Shown piece by piece: positions 45,729 to 57,856 of a stretch of DNA of 64,000 nt. The stretch is from Chinchilla lanigera. Taxonomy: Eukaryota > Chordata > Mammalia > Rodentia > Chinchillidae. A program made the position numbers and the translations under genes. The notes under the pieces were generated by a model, which was not told the DNA's origin, did no database searches, and saw only the letters and a program-made list of their open reading frames with translations. Where the stretch lies: contig NW_004955425.1 of assembly GCF_000276665.1 (NCBI RefSeq), positions 22,257,125 through 22,321,124 on the forward strand, written 5' to 3'. Position 1 is the stretch's first letter. Every line of letters begins with the position of its first letter.

Positions 45729-45813
45729 GGGGCTGGGATGTGGCTCAGTGGTAGAGTTCTTTCCTTGCATACATAAGGCCCTGGTTGCACTCCCCAGCAC
45801 CACAAAAAATAAA
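45729..45813 (+). mobile_element. ID-like tRNA SINE
   Basis: GGGGCTGGGATGTGGCTCAGTG to GTTGCACTCCCCAGCACCAC with an A tail. This version ends in CCCCAGCACC, like squirrel and murid ID, unlike the CCCGGTACC type elsewhere in the window, so two ID subfamilies coexist. Confidence 0.88.
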
Positions 45814-45858
45814 CACCTCGGGTTAGCCAAGTAAAACTGGCTTGTCTGGGGAGTTAGC

Positions 45859-45955
45859 GCTCTCTCTCTCTCTCTTTCTCTTTCTCTCCATCAATCTTTC
45901 TATCCTTTCTCCCTCCCTCTCCCCCTCTTTCTCTCTTCCTCCCTCATTTTATCTC
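45859..45955 (+). repeat. (CT)n-rich polypyrimidine tract
   Basis: About 95 bases, nearly all C and T, starting with (CT)8. Confidence 0.9.
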
Positions 45956-46954
45956 CTAGTTTCTGGGATGTTCAGATAAACAGCGACATTTGCTGATGTG
46001 GAATTTAAGCACGTATGACTCCATTTTTGATTTGGTCAGTTGCAGTGGCTGATTCCAAATCAGTGGCCTCCTATACATTTTATGTAACAAAACTGAAGGT
46101 GAATGGATTCCCATGGCCCAAGTGAAAGCCTGAGTTATCAGAGAGCTAGCAGCTGGGGCCGGGAGTCCCAGCTGAAGATGACCAAGTTCCGCTGGAGTGT
46201 GTCACCAGGTACTTTGGGAAGCCTCCATGGTGGGAATAGGAGAGGGCATCTCCAAGTCCCAATCAGATATTCTACAAAGAGATGACTTAGAATGCAGAGG
46301 ATGCTCAGGCAAAAGCTACAAACTGCCCGCCATAGTCCTGCCCCTTACTTCTCAGAAGGTCCTGCAGGAAGCCAGGTGGGGAGAAGGGGTTGGGAGGAGA
46401 GGCACGTGTGTGAGGTGAAACAGGATGAAAGACATACCATGCTCCTTTCTCACTGACGGACAGGGAGCTGGAGAGAGAGAAGAAACTGCAAGCCTGATGT
46501 GAGCTTCAAGTTTGGGGTTGGATTTGACATTCCAGCCCTCACCAAAGGTAGCTGTTCTGACATCTGAAAGTGATTGAGGTCTTGGCACCAGCCTGCAAAA
46601 GTCACCAAAGAAAAGGAGAACCAAGCAGAGCCCACCTGAAGACAGTGGGAGAAAAAAATACACTGAATCCCACCCAGGTCAGCTGGCTCCATCAAATGGA
46701 GACTTGCATTTGTGGAAGAACGACATTCCACTTCGCAGTGGAGAGTTCCCACATTCCACACCTGAGATGAAGCTCCTGACTTTGAGCAATGGACAGTCCA
46801 ATGGAAACCAGAAAGGGGGTGGGCCGTTATAACACAACATCAAGTCAGGAAAACCAGAGCAGTGCATGAACAGAGGAGACAACTAAGGGGATGCCGGGGC
46901 CAGGGAAGGCCCCTAAGGAGGGCATAACGTGAAGGCCATTGTGAAGGAGAAGAA

Positions 46955-47147
46955 AGAGGATGAGAACATGTTACAACTGTGGCTGAAGGTGCATCTGTCG
47001 AAGGCCAGGTCTAACGGTTAGCATTCGTACTCTTGAAGGTCAAGCCTCAACATAAAGGCAGAATGACGAGGCCTACATGTCCCCCAGGGGATAAGCAACA
47101 TACTATAATTGGTATCACCTGGTCCAATAAAGTCTAGATAGACACCA
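46955..47147 (-). mobile_element. LTR family X, partial inverted copy
   Basis: Reverse complement of 48024-48205. Shared blocks are ACAACTGTGGCTGAAGGTGC, CAGGGGATAAGCAA and GGTCCAATAAAGTCTAG. Its partner copy (47546-48265) lies about 0.9 kb away in opposite orientation. Confidence 0.75.
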
Positions 47148-47545
47148 GTCTAACCAGCACAAAGGCCAGGTGAGGGAGTAGAGCAGGATAGAGATCACTG
47201 CTGGGGGACTGAGAAGGTGAGAGAAAGGGAAGAAGAGGAGTCTGGGGAGTATTAATGAGTGGACTTTCAGTAGCATTGATCGTGCAAGTAGATCTGGCCT
47301 GGATGCCCGGAGCCCTGCGAGAGGACTAGACATTGTGAGCCAGTGCCATCGCCCACACACAGGACTGTGGGCTCTGTGGGTATCAGATCATCCAGAACAA
47401 GTGCTTCGAGACAAGAGGCTTCGGGTAGCGCAGTGCAGGTTGGAATGCATTTGGGGGCATCGGCACATGTTCTGGTGATATAGAACAATATAATATAATA
47501 GTTATATAATAATATAACTCTCAGGTAGGTATGATATGCCAAGTT

Positions 47546-48265
47546 TGTGTTCTCCAAAATCGAAGAATGAATTTTAAGGAACAATAGAGGTTAAGCGTAG
47601 GAAATATTTATTAAGAGAAATAGCTCCAGAGAGTCAGGAGGGGTCCCCAAAGTGGATTATCATGGAGCCCACTTCTCAAAGGAAGTTTTTAAAATTAAGC
47701 TTATTGGTACATTTTAGATATATATAGTGATAGGGATCCTTCATAGGGAATTTGTATCTGTGCATGATATATCTCAAATCTTTCTTTCCCCGTTCCGCTA
47801 TCCTCTGTACAACCCTTCTTCTCAAAGGAAATTTTATAGAACAAAATCACAAGCTGGGTGCAACATGGGTCAAAACTATGATCAACCAATAAGATTACAA
47901 GTATAGCCACTTAGGTAATACAGGTATTGATCCAATGGGGAAGCAAGTCACATAACTAGTGTACATGGAAAGAACAAAGACTTTTTTAAGAAGGCATGGA
48001 TCAGAAGGTCCTGGTCACCCACCTAACTGACTGATGTCTAGCTAGACTTTATTGGACCAGATGATACCAATTATTGTATATTGCTTATCCCCTGGGGAGT
48101 CATGTGGGCCTGGCCATTCTGTCTTTTATCTTGAGGCCTGGCCTTCCACAAATGCACCTTCAGCCACAGTTGTGATGTGTTCCTGTCCTCTGTCCTGACC
48201 CCCGAGGGCCTAGTCCTCTCTGACTGCCTATAATATTTCTGCCTAACTTAGCTATCTATAATAGT
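47546..48265. mobile_element. LTR-like repeat, family X copy 2
   Basis: Starts TGTGTTCTCCAAAATCGAAG and shares ordered blocks with 9518-10073: CAAAACTATGATCAACCAATAAG, TTGAGGCCTGGCC and TCTGACTGCCTATAATATTTC. It is about 160 bp longer than copy 1 because of extra middle sequence. No retroviral genes adjoin. Confidence 0.55.
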
Positions 48266-48799
48266 AGGGTCTTGGGCAGATACGTTCACTAAAAATACAG
48301 CCAGGTAAAGGGGGCCCTCAAGAATAGATATTTCAGGACCTTCACCATTGACCAGTGCAGAGTCCAGTCATGGTATATTTGGGTCAACTAGTGGAGCCCT
48401 TGGACTCTCTGGCCCATGGTCAGTAGATTCCCCAGACATTGCAGCCTGTCCTGTGTCTTCAAAGCCCTGTCCAAAGTTTTCACAAGCCAGGAGCAAAGAG
48501 CAAAGGAAGTGTGTGTGGATGTAGACAAGTGATTAGTGGAGGGCCAGACAAGCTGAAGTTTTGCCTTCTTGATGGGTAGGGTAGGCAGTGAATAACAAAA
48601 GCATTTTAGGATTTCAAGGTATTGTATCAATATTTCATTTAATTCTCACAAGCCAAGCAGGTCTTGGTTCCATCTGGATACATCTGCCACGTTCTCTCTT
48701 ACCCTTGGATAGCCTGACCTGGTGCTCTAACTTCTGGGATGAAGCTCACAAAGCAAGAACTCCCTCAAAAGCCCAAGCCAACTCCTAAATCTCTCTTAC

Positions 48800-48966
48800 T
48801 GCTTGCTGTGGCTTGGATGTTTGTATTCCTCCGAAATTTGGGTTGAAACCCAACCTTAGTGCAACGGCATTAGGAGGTAGAACCTTAGGAGATTAGCTCA
48901 AGAGGTTTTTGACTTCATGGATGGGATTAGCACTTTATAGAAAGAGCTGGAGAGAATTAGCTCAGT
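48800..48966 (+). mobile_element. Old LTR-like fragment (sense)
   Basis: TGTGGCTTGGATGTTTGTATTC, GCATTAGGAGGTAGAACCTTAG and GATGGGATTAGCACTTTATAG follow a common mammalian LTR/MaLR-type order. Only the first ~165 bp remain. Confidence 0.45.
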
Positions 48967-48969
48967 TAG

Positions 48970-50640
48970 TGATCCCCAAGATTTTTGGCTCTAGGGACTG
49001 GTTTCATGGAAGAAAATTTTTCCATGGTCCTTGGCCCAGATGGCTTCAAGAGGATTCAAATGCATTGCATTTATTGTATACTTTATTTCTATTACCATTA
49101 TGTTGAAATGTATGCTGAAATAATTGTATAACTCACCATAATGCAGAGTTAGTGGGAGCAACTAGTCAGTCTCGTCTGGAGGTGGTGGGAGACAGTGACA
49201 CCCAAAGCATGTTGCTTCTGTCCAGTCTACTCATTTTGGTCGCTGTCACTGCAGAAAATGCTGCTTCACAGAGATAGGGTGTTGGAAATGGAAGCAGGTT
49301 TTTTGGTGTTTTTGTGGCACTCTCAGAATGTTCCATCTTCACTTTAGTCCAGAACATATGGAGATTTGAAGCTGGCTCAAATATGCTTTTAAGGTCACCA
49401 TAATTTGTGATCTTATGAAGCTGATCTAGCACAGAGTCAGCTCACCTGGCTTGTTCACACATGGGTCACAGATCTGTTCCTCCCCAGCTTGGGGGCCTTT
49501 CATATTTGGGAAATAGGTGGTCATGCACCAGCTGGGAGAAAGGCCCTGGTTCAGTTTGTTTCAAATTCCCTGCTAATGTCTGAAACATGTCAAAAATTCC
49601 AGTGTTCACTCATTGTCCCCATGATCCCAGTTTGGCTTTCAATGCAGCCTCTTTGCCAACTTGAACAGCTGTCATTTTCGCTTAAGTGACAGATTGAGTT
49701 GGTTGAGCAGGTTGAATGTGGCATGCAAGAAAGCAATGTGCTGCTAGTGGTGACTATTTTTCTAAAAGAAATCTGTGGAGCAGCTATGAGCAGCAATCCA
49801 CCTTCAGAAAGTCCTCACTGCTGTGTGGGAAGATGTGTGTACCTGTGTCCATCTCCTCACAGAGCTGTGGGAACGGACATGAGGGAAGAGTGTGCACTTT
49901 AATGTTGCAATAATTTTAGTCACACCCTGCAATTGTTATGGTCAGGTGATATTTTTTCACTAGCTAGCATTTCTTGTTGTCTTGTTTACTTTTCTCTCAT
50001 TGCTGAGACAAAATACCTGAGACCCAAAATTAAGGAAGGAAAGGTTTATTTAGCTCACAGTTTGTGGAAGTTTCAGTCCATACTGGGCTGGCTCTAAGGC
50101 GGAGTGGCACATGGCAGAGGGCAACAGCTCATGGGGAAGAACAGCAAGCCAACAAGTGCAAAAGGGAGGAAGGGCAGCAAGCAGCCTCTTTTTCTCCCTT
50201 ACATTGTATGCAAACTACCTGCCCCAGGGCAGGTGTAGCACTCACACCCATAATCCCAGCATTGGATCATGGATCAATCACAAATCCTAGAAGCCTACTC
50301 CATGACTACACGAGGCTTTGGCAGGGGCATGCAGACACAAATCATAACACTAATGCATGACACTGTGCACTAAGTCACATTCAGAAGTGACCTCTTTGAC
50401 CTGAGTAGTAAACCCAGAAAGCTGTCCACCTGTGCAGTCACCCCATCTGTGTACATACGAACAGAAATAACCAATCCAGTTTTCCTGATATGTAATCATT
50501 CAAAGACTTGGATGGTTTTCCAGCTGCGGTATTTGTTGACCACAAAAGTGCACATCACATGTCCTCAAGCATGTTCTCATGAAAGACATATGGCTGCCTC
50601 ACAGGATGGCACATGACACTGCAGTAGGACTGCACGCCAG
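48970..50640 (-). mobile_element. Fossil hAT-type (Charlie-like) DNA transposon
   Basis: The minus strand encodes pieces of a hAT transposase in the right order. Near 50400 is a segment reading FTTQVKEVTSECDLVHSVMH. After a later LTR insertion (49980-50349) comes LCEEMDTGTHIFPHSSED (near 49860), then FDMFQTLAGN (near 49580). The C-terminal FPTPYLCEAAFSAVTATK motif lies near 49270, followed by the weakly conserved LDRSNMLWVSLSP. These correspond to the FAM200/ZBED-type hAT dimerisation region. Stops and frameshifts break every segment, so it is inactive. The 48970-49160 part is non-coding 3' sequence (TGGTTTCATGGAAGAAAATTTT). Confidence 0.75.
49980..50349 (-). mobile_element. MaLR-type solo LTR inserted in hAT fossil
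   Basis: CTTGTTTACTTTTCTCTCATTG, AGCTCACAGTTTGTGGAAGTT and an end near ACACAAATCATAACAC. It splits the hAT transposase remnant, so it is younger than that element. Confidence 0.75.
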
Positions 50641-51334
50641 AGGGTGGAGCATGTGGTGACAGGAAACTAGAAGGAATCAGGGCCAGGCTTGCTCTTTACA
50701 ACTTGCTCTCGCATGAACTAACCAGGGTCCTGCCAGAAACTGCGTTAATTTCTCCCCAGGGTGATGTATGCATTGACCTACCCACCTTCCAGGAGGCCAC
50801 ACCTCTTCAGTCCCGACACCTCCACCTCACCACACTAGGAGCACCGTTCAGTGCGCAGACCATTGAGGGCACTCTCAGACCACACCCAAACAATAGCAAA
50901 ACCTCCTGAATGTCATGGTGTGCTGGAGATGTGGCTTTGGATCCTGACATATGCAGTAAAAATGAGCACAGACGTATTTTGCATTTCCTGAGCTCCCAGA
51001 GGACATGAGTCACTGTGAGTGTATCAGGCTCCAAATCCTGCTTGCTGAGACCCCTACCCAGCTCCAGGCTGGAGTCAGTACCTCCCACTCCTCACCTGGA
51101 TGGTGTCAGCAGTTCTTCCTCTCACTAAAACCACCCATGAACATAGATTTGGGTTTCATCCCCTCTTAATTTTGGAAGAAAAGAAAAAAAAAACATGTAA
51201 GAGAAGGACCCAGTTATGTTGTCAGACTGATTATTTGACTTCTGCCTGGGTCTCATGAGAGGCAGAGAGGAGAAGCTTGGGAAAAATGAGACCAGAGATT
51301 TTCCTTTCTATAAACACAACCTGAAAAAATGCAA
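50641..51334. other. No gene recognised
   Basis: Unique sequence with short unremarkable open frames and a poly(A) run near 51182. Confidence 0.35.
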
Positions 51335-51398
51335 ACCAGCTGAGTTGGCATAGTTTTTGCCTGCCTCAAATGCAGGCATCTACGGTATCAAAAAAAAA
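51335..51398 (+). mobile_element. Degenerate ID-like SINE
   Basis: GCTGAGTTGGCATAG, TGCCTGCCTCAAATGCAGGC and GGTATC plus an A run follow the ID order, with the 5' end damaged. Confidence 0.4.
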
Positions 51399-51853
51399 GC
51401 TTAATTAGAGACATTCCAACTTGGGTCTCCTGTGAATGGACTGGAAAGAAAGTGAATGGATAAGACCTGAGTGGAACTGAACTTTCTTTGCTTACACAGT
51501 TCACTAGAAACCAGTGCCCTTTACAGAGAAGAGTGAGGCTTTGTTTGGAAGACAGGTCCGGGAGAGGAAGAAACCTCACACCACAAAGCCCCACAGGTAT
51601 CCTGGATTAAAAGTTTATTTCCCTGGCCTACAGTCCTGGGGCAGATGTTAAGACTGGCCTGACATTTCCGAGGTTTTTGCACAGCAAGATTTTGTTTTTC
51701 AAAATTGTGGCACTAATCATCCAAAATACACAGGAATGGTTGCCCAGGAAGCCCCACACCAACAATATAGAGTTAGCAGAGCTCTGTTTTATGACCGAGG
51801 CTGTCGTCAGTTGTTATGTTCTCTGGCGATTTCCTCTATAGAAAACACACAGT

Positions 51854-51973
51854 TGGGCTGGGGGTTTAGCTCAGCGGCCAAAGCGCCTGCCTGGCAAGCG
51901 CAAGGTCGTGAGTTCGGTTCCCGGTACTGGAGAAAAACCAAAAAAAAAAAAAAACAAAACAAAAAAAAAACCA
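51854..51973 (+). mobile_element. ID-like SINE, first of a pair
   Basis: GGGCTGGGGGTTTAGCTCAGC to GTTCGGTTCCCGGTACTGG, with an A-rich tail of about 40 bases. It is flanked on both sides by AGAAAACACACAGT (51840-51853 and 51974-51987). Confidence 0.95.
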
Positions 51974-51987
51974 AGAAAACACACAGT

Positions 51988-52104
51988 GGGGGCTGGGAAT
52001 TTAGCTCAGCGGCAAAAGCGCCTGCCTCGCAAGCACAAGGTCGTGAGTTCGGTTCCCGGTACCGGAGAAAAAACAAACAAAAAAAAACAAACAACAACAA
52101 AAAA
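51988..52104 (+). mobile_element. ID-like SINE, second of a pair
   Basis: GGGCTGGGAATTTAGCTCAGC to GTTCGGTTCCCGGTACCGG with an (A, C)-rich tail, followed by a third copy of AGAAAACACACAGT (52105-52118). It is nearly identical to the first copy and in the same orientation. Confidence 0.95.
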
Positions 52105-52352
52105 AGAAAACACACAGTGATGTATACTCTTTCTCAGTCATGCTTTTAAAAGAGTAAAGCTCATCAGGCTGTTTGGACACCACGATCTATAACTTTTTTA
52201 CCTAACCCATGCAATATGATTATTTTCCTCCATCTATACACAGGCATTAATCGAACAGCTTCAGGAAGGGCAGTGCCTCTCCAGCTAACAGAAGAAAACT
52301 GTTGCCATGGTTCTCAGCCATAAGAAACCTCATTACAGGGATACCAATAGCT

Positions 52353-52462
52353 GACCATGGAGGTGCATTCCTGTAATCCCAACACTCAGAAGGCTGAGGC
52401 AGGAGGATTGCAAATTTGAAGCCAGCTTGAGCAACTCAGCCCCTACCTTGAAAAAACAAAAG
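52353..52462 (+). mobile_element. B1-like SINE (left monomer)
   Basis: CTGACCATGGAGGTGCATTCC, CAGAAGGCTGAGGCAGGAGG and GCAACTCAGCCCCTACCTTG, ending in an A run. No internal duplication. Confidence 0.7.
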
Positions 52463-54587
52463 ATATGAAACTCTATGAAACATTAACAATTCAAGGCAGA
52501 ATGTAAGAAGTTTCAAGTGAGAAAGGATGGAGGAGTTGGGAAATTTAACAAAGGGCGTGTGAGAGACAAGATTTCCTATTTCTACAGGATATTGGATCCA
52601 CATACAGAGGGGAGAATTTGAAAGTTACAAGAAAAAGGATTTCAGCTCATCAACAGAAAGAACTTCAAGCTAGTGAAGCCAACCTAGCAAGGCTGCCAAG
52701 GCCTGTAAACAGGCTGGATAATCTCTGCTCGGGAAGCAGGAGAGGATTTTCTACACTGAGAAAACCAAATGCTTCTCAGACTGGTTTGGGCTCTGACAAG
52801 TGCCCAGAGTGTGACTCAGGGTGGATTTCCCCTCCCAGAGCAGCTGTCCTGGGCCCCAAGGGATGGGGCAACCTCCCTCTCATTCGGCCCGGAGAACACA
52901 GCTGAGATGTTGCTATGGCAACAGAGGCTGAAGCACAGACCCGAAGATCCAAGATGGATATGTCCACGGTATGCTAAAAGTTTGTGTATTTCACTGAATA
53001 TAAATTCTACCCTGAAAAAACTCTGGGTAGTGATGTGAAGTATGAAACGTATGGATAGCTGCAGCTTACTTAAACACACTAAAAAAAGATGGTTTGATGG
53101 TCACTAAGACATAGTAAAACATGTGGCAAAATGCTAACTCTAGAATCTAGGTGGCAGATATGTAGGCATTCACTATACAGGTTTTAGCTTTCCTATAGGT
53201 TTAAAATGTTTATAGCAAGATAGTGGGGAGGAAATATATATAACCCTGACTGCCAAAGTGAATGAATGGCTTTTAGCTTTTGCAGAGTTGGACCCGCAGA
53301 ATATAATCTAGCTTTACTGGCTTCTTCTTGCCTCCTGAGCACTTAGGGTGTACTATTTGGATAGGTCTGGCCCTTGTTTGCCTCCAGCCACCCAAGTTTC
53401 CAGATTGGCTATTCCCAGCCACCTGAGCCCCAAAACAATACCCCTACATCCTGCTGCCACCCTGCTGGCACTGCGAGGTCATGGCACACCTGGCACAAGA
53501 CAGTAGCTGTTGCTGGGTCAGCAGTTGCCGCGTAGCCATTGCTACTCAGCTAGTCTCACCGCACTGAGATCCCACTCTCCGGCCCTCAAGCCTGTCAGTG
53601 AAAACCCTGCTCGAGAAACTTCAATCACACACTCCCTCGGAGCTACTCTTAGGGGAGTTTCGCTCAGAGCCCTAAATTCAGGCTGGCTGTGTTCTGGCAC
53701 TGGGTGGTCACTGTCTGCCTAACGCTGTTCATTTATTCTTACAACCACCTGTGAGGTTAAGTAGAGGGGACACTGAGCACAGAGAATACAAGACATTTGC
53801 CCAGAGTCAGGAAATGAACCAGGTCTGACCGACTCCAAGACCGAAAGCCATGAACTCCACAGCGCATGTGGCTGACAGACCCGACACTGTGGCTGGCACT
53901 GGGCAGAAAGCACTCACTATTTGGGGAAAATGAGGAGGGAGTGGGGGATTGCATGCCAGCCAGTCCTTCCCTCTAGCAGGATTCATGTGCTTTTGGTTCT
54001 TTAGTTCTCCTGCTTGTGAATGGTCACCCAAACTGTCACCTGGAAATTTTACTCTGGCTTCACCTTTTTTCACCCTCTATGTTAAACAAGTTTATTTAAA
54101 CAGCAAGACACTTGAGCTGAAAAAAACTAGTATTCTTTTAAAGAGCAATTTATACTTACTTAAGATAGATTGTCCTACATGTAACAGCTACATATGTGAA
54201 AGTTATAAAACTGTCCTCGCTTTTACAACGATAAATGGCAGACATTAAAATTCTCTAATTAAATGAGGTCTGCACGGATTTTTCACATTGTTTCTTTGTT
54301 AAGCACTAAGAGCAAAATAACTTTCTGGAATATAAAGTGCCGAATAAGCAGGCCCCATGTAGAGAAAGAGTAATGTTTCCCATCCCATCTCCATCTGATG
54401 CTGATCAAAACATACCATTGGTCATTTAATATTTTTAAAATGCAGCGTTCTACGCACACACACCAATTAGTTTAAGTAAAATAAAGGGACGGATAGGGAA
54501 CAATGAAAGAATAGCAAAACTGTCTTGCAGTAGTTGGGCTGTGGTGGAACAAAGGATGCTTTCCTAAGTAAGATTCTGTTCTTGTCC
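52463..54587. other. No gene recognised; one MIR
   Basis: Unique sequence apart from a MIR-like block at about 53735-53870 (TTGCCCAGAGTCAGGAAATG). No exon with conserved coding is seen. Confidence 0.4.
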
Positions 54588-54899
54588 GTAGGCACGGAGT
54601 TCTGGAGCAACACGGCGGCCCGCTTTTAGGTAGACATCTGCCGGCTGCTGCTGGAACCCATCAGTTGCATGTTCAGCCTCCATCTGCATCTGGGCAGGTG
54701 CGACTGTCTCTCACCAAACCAGAAACTGGTCTGCCTCAGTGGCCAGCCCTGTTCAGGCTTCCGTGCATTTACCATGGAGAGCTTCAGTCACTTCCTGCAT
54801 GTGAATTATGAAGAGCACGGTCCTAAGCAAGTCCTCGAGATAGTTTTCAGCTCCTCCAGAGTTCACAAAAAAAAAAATAATCATTAAAAGTAAAATGCT

Positions 54900-55849
54900 C
54901 TAACCTCTGCTTGTGTCACTCCAAAGTCCCTAAAGCTTCTGAGGTTTGACGCCTTCGCAGTGCTCCTGGGGCCAGGCAGGTCGCTCTGGGTGTTATTTCT
55001 CAGGAAGGTCTGGGAATCGCAGCACAGGCCTGGACACCTCAGGTCACCAGGTTTACACAGCCCTCTTTGAGGCCATGAAAGAACCTGTGCTTTTCGGGGC
55101 TTCTATTGTTATTTCCCCTTTCTTCTGCCTTTCAAAAGGAAGGGAGGCAGCTGTTTCCCAAATGTAGAGGCGAGAAATCAAAGCCCAACTGGGTGCTTCC
55201 CAGCCCCCACCCAACAGCTCTCTGTCTTGGAGTAAACAGCAGGAAGATAAACATTTTCAAAGGAGCTCAGGGTTCCCAACACAAAGATACAATAACTATT
55301 TGAGATGAAAATAATTATTTCTGACTTGACTGTTATGCATTGTATATATGCATCAAACTGTCATAGCATATGCTGCAAATATGCACAATTATTATGCATT
55401 TTTATGCAATTAAATATTTTTAATTGAAGTTTTTAAAAAAGAAGAACTTTAGCAACCAGAAGGTAGGGGAGAATCCCTCAAGGCTGGGCCCTGGGTCTTC
55501 CTTGGAGCTGGACCTCGGATGGCTACAGAAACAAGGCTGGGTCCAAACTCCCCGCAGGCACCTTGAGCCCAGGCGGTTAAGTAGGGACACTGTTTCGGGT
55601 TCACCATGGAGGCCCTCAGACTTCAGCAGACACCACACTTTTGGGACTGGGGCAGGGTGTGAACCAGGGTGAACGGCAGCTTCCCTAGACTGGGTGGGGT
55701 CTCGGCAGCTTCTCTACTGCTTTCGTTCCCTAGGAGGCCACATGGGGCCAGGCCCTGCACCTTCAAGGCCAAAGCAGTGTGGGGTCAGGAGGTAAAGGAC
55801 TTGCCTGCACTGGAAGGAATCTTAGGGATATTCAGTCCAACCCTCTTTC
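54900..55849. other. No gene recognised
   Basis: Unique sequence, AT rich at 55300-55440 and GC richer at 55480-55830. The open frames here show no known domain. Confidence 0.35.
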
Positions 55850-56025
55850 TCTTTTTAAAAATCATGGTAGCTATACGTAACGTAAAATTTATCATTTTAA
55901 CTCCTTTCATTTCAGCAGCATTAAGTACATTCACAGCGATGTGCCACTATCACTACCGATTTGTCAGAACTTATTCAGCTACCCACAATTTGTACTCATT
56001 AAATACTACAACATCTTTTTAACAG
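55850..56025 (+). repeat. L1M-type fragment
   Basis: ATACGTAACGTAAAATTTATC, GCATTAAGTACATTCACAGCG and CTATCACTACCGATTTGTC match a widespread old L1 3' block. Confidence 0.55.
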
Positions 56026-56695
56026 TAAAGAAATCAAAAGAGGAAAAAGGCTGACTTTTGCTGGACGCACATTTCCAGAAGAATGCTGGGGAATGACAGT
56101 ATGTCAAAAACAGAACACAAAATGTGGAGGGCCCTGGACCCTCCGCCCTTATAAATGGAAGGATTTGGGGATTGGGGATTCAAGACAACATGGACGTTAC
56201 TGTCTTCAAGGATTTTAAGCTGTTGTGTGGGAAACGGATTCACCCACCTGATTTCCAAGAGCAATACCAGGCTGGAGGACAGAGTGGCAGCCAGGTCCTT
56301 TTGATCAAAAACCTTGGAGCACGTGTTAATGGCTTGGCTGCAGCAGCAGATGGTGAGCTGGTGGCTGCCGGCTTTGAGGAGCAGAGCCACCGGCCTTGGT
56401 GTCAGCCCGGTGTGGGAGGACACTCAGAGAGAGAAGGTGTCTCTTCCGATTCTGAGGCTCCGCAGGAAGCACGGGGAGATGGTGGCTGAGGCTCATGGAC
56501 CTCCTGACCCTCCCAGCTCCGCTCACACAGTCGCTGGTGAGGCTGGCAATGCACAGGGACTCTCCAAATTGCTGGGTGTTGACTGCCAGGAGAACACCCA
56601 GCAAGTTTTTAAAACTGGAATAAAATTGAACAAAAGATATCAGAAGACGACATGCAGAATAAAGGCAAATAGGTGTGTTTTTAAGTACTTTGGGT

Positions 56696-56697
<2 letters not shown>

Positions 56698-56734
<37 letters not shown>
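56698..56734. repeat. (TA)n microsatellite
   Basis: About eighteen uninterrupted TA units, fully self-complementary. Confidence 0.95.
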
Positions 56735-56736
<2 letters not shown>

Positions 56737-57856
56737 AGGTTGATGCAGATATGTGTCTTATTGTGTGCTTATTTTTTAATTTAGAAGTTCAAAGCCACTA
56801 TTTGATGCAAAACATGAAGCATGTCTGCAGTCTTAGCACTGGGTCACAGGATGGCTGACAAGCTCCACCAGGCTAGATGCGCTGACCACTTGCTTTCCTG
56901 GTCTGCTCGTATGTGCTCCACAGCAGTTGGGCCTGGGTTGGCCAAGAGCACCCCCTGGGCAGACAGAAAGCTGTATCTGACTTTTGTTAGTGTCCCTTTC
57001 TTGTTAAGAAACTGTCCTGAAAATTCACTTTAGTTCCTGGAAAGAAATGCAGGAGACAGAAAGCAAGCATCTATATAACCCCTACACACACAGGGCATCC
57101 CACATAACTGTGTGCAGTGATTTCACCTTTATCCCCTAAATCTGAGGACCTTACTGTCCCTGGGACAGGACCTGGCACGTGTGCAGGTCAGATGGCCCTG
57201 GAGGCTGTAATGAAAAGGGAATGTGGAGTCCTAAGGAGGCTTTTATAAGAACAGAAAATGATGGAGTACAACTGCACAAGGGCCTGTTTCCAGTGAAACC
57301 AAGATAATTATATATACAGTAAGTACATATGTGGTATTTTCAAAACTGAGGGATGCTGCTGCCAGTTCTACAATGCCTCTCTCCCATAATGTAGGTATTT
57401 TGTCTGTCCAGTACCCTTCCCGATTCCGAACCTCTACCCTGCTCCACTTCTGGTAGAGGCCCATGGCTCCAGTAGGGCTGCCAATTACAGCACCTTGCTT
57501 ATCCCTGCACTGGCTTCAAAGGTGCTCCATGGAGAAGGCACCAACCCATGCCGGCCAGTCAAGGGCCTCCCTGGGATTTAGAGATAATGAAGCAATAACT
57601 CAGTCTTTCTTTTTGGGCTGCTACGCTTGGAAGCCACAGAGGGGAAAGGAGCTGTTTTTGGCTCTATTCCCCTTGGACAACATGGAAGAAGACTCCTGGC
57701 TGAGGGAGAGAACAAGAAATTGAATGCTGCAGCTACACTATTGGACCAGTTCTACTTTGCCCTCCCCAGTTACACAAATGAATACATAGGAGGATGTGGC
57801 CTTTGCATAGGGTTTTGTTTATTTTTCTGTCTTTTACTTAGGTTAATATGAGTTGA
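56735..57856. other. No gene recognised
   Basis: Mixed unique sequence without an identifiable exon, RNA gene or strong repeat. Confidence 0.35.

Noticed and set aside
51807..52115. Open frames over the paired ID SINEs (both strands)
   Set aside because: They are translations of repeat DNA and A/T tails; the repeated peptide reflects the repeated SINE.
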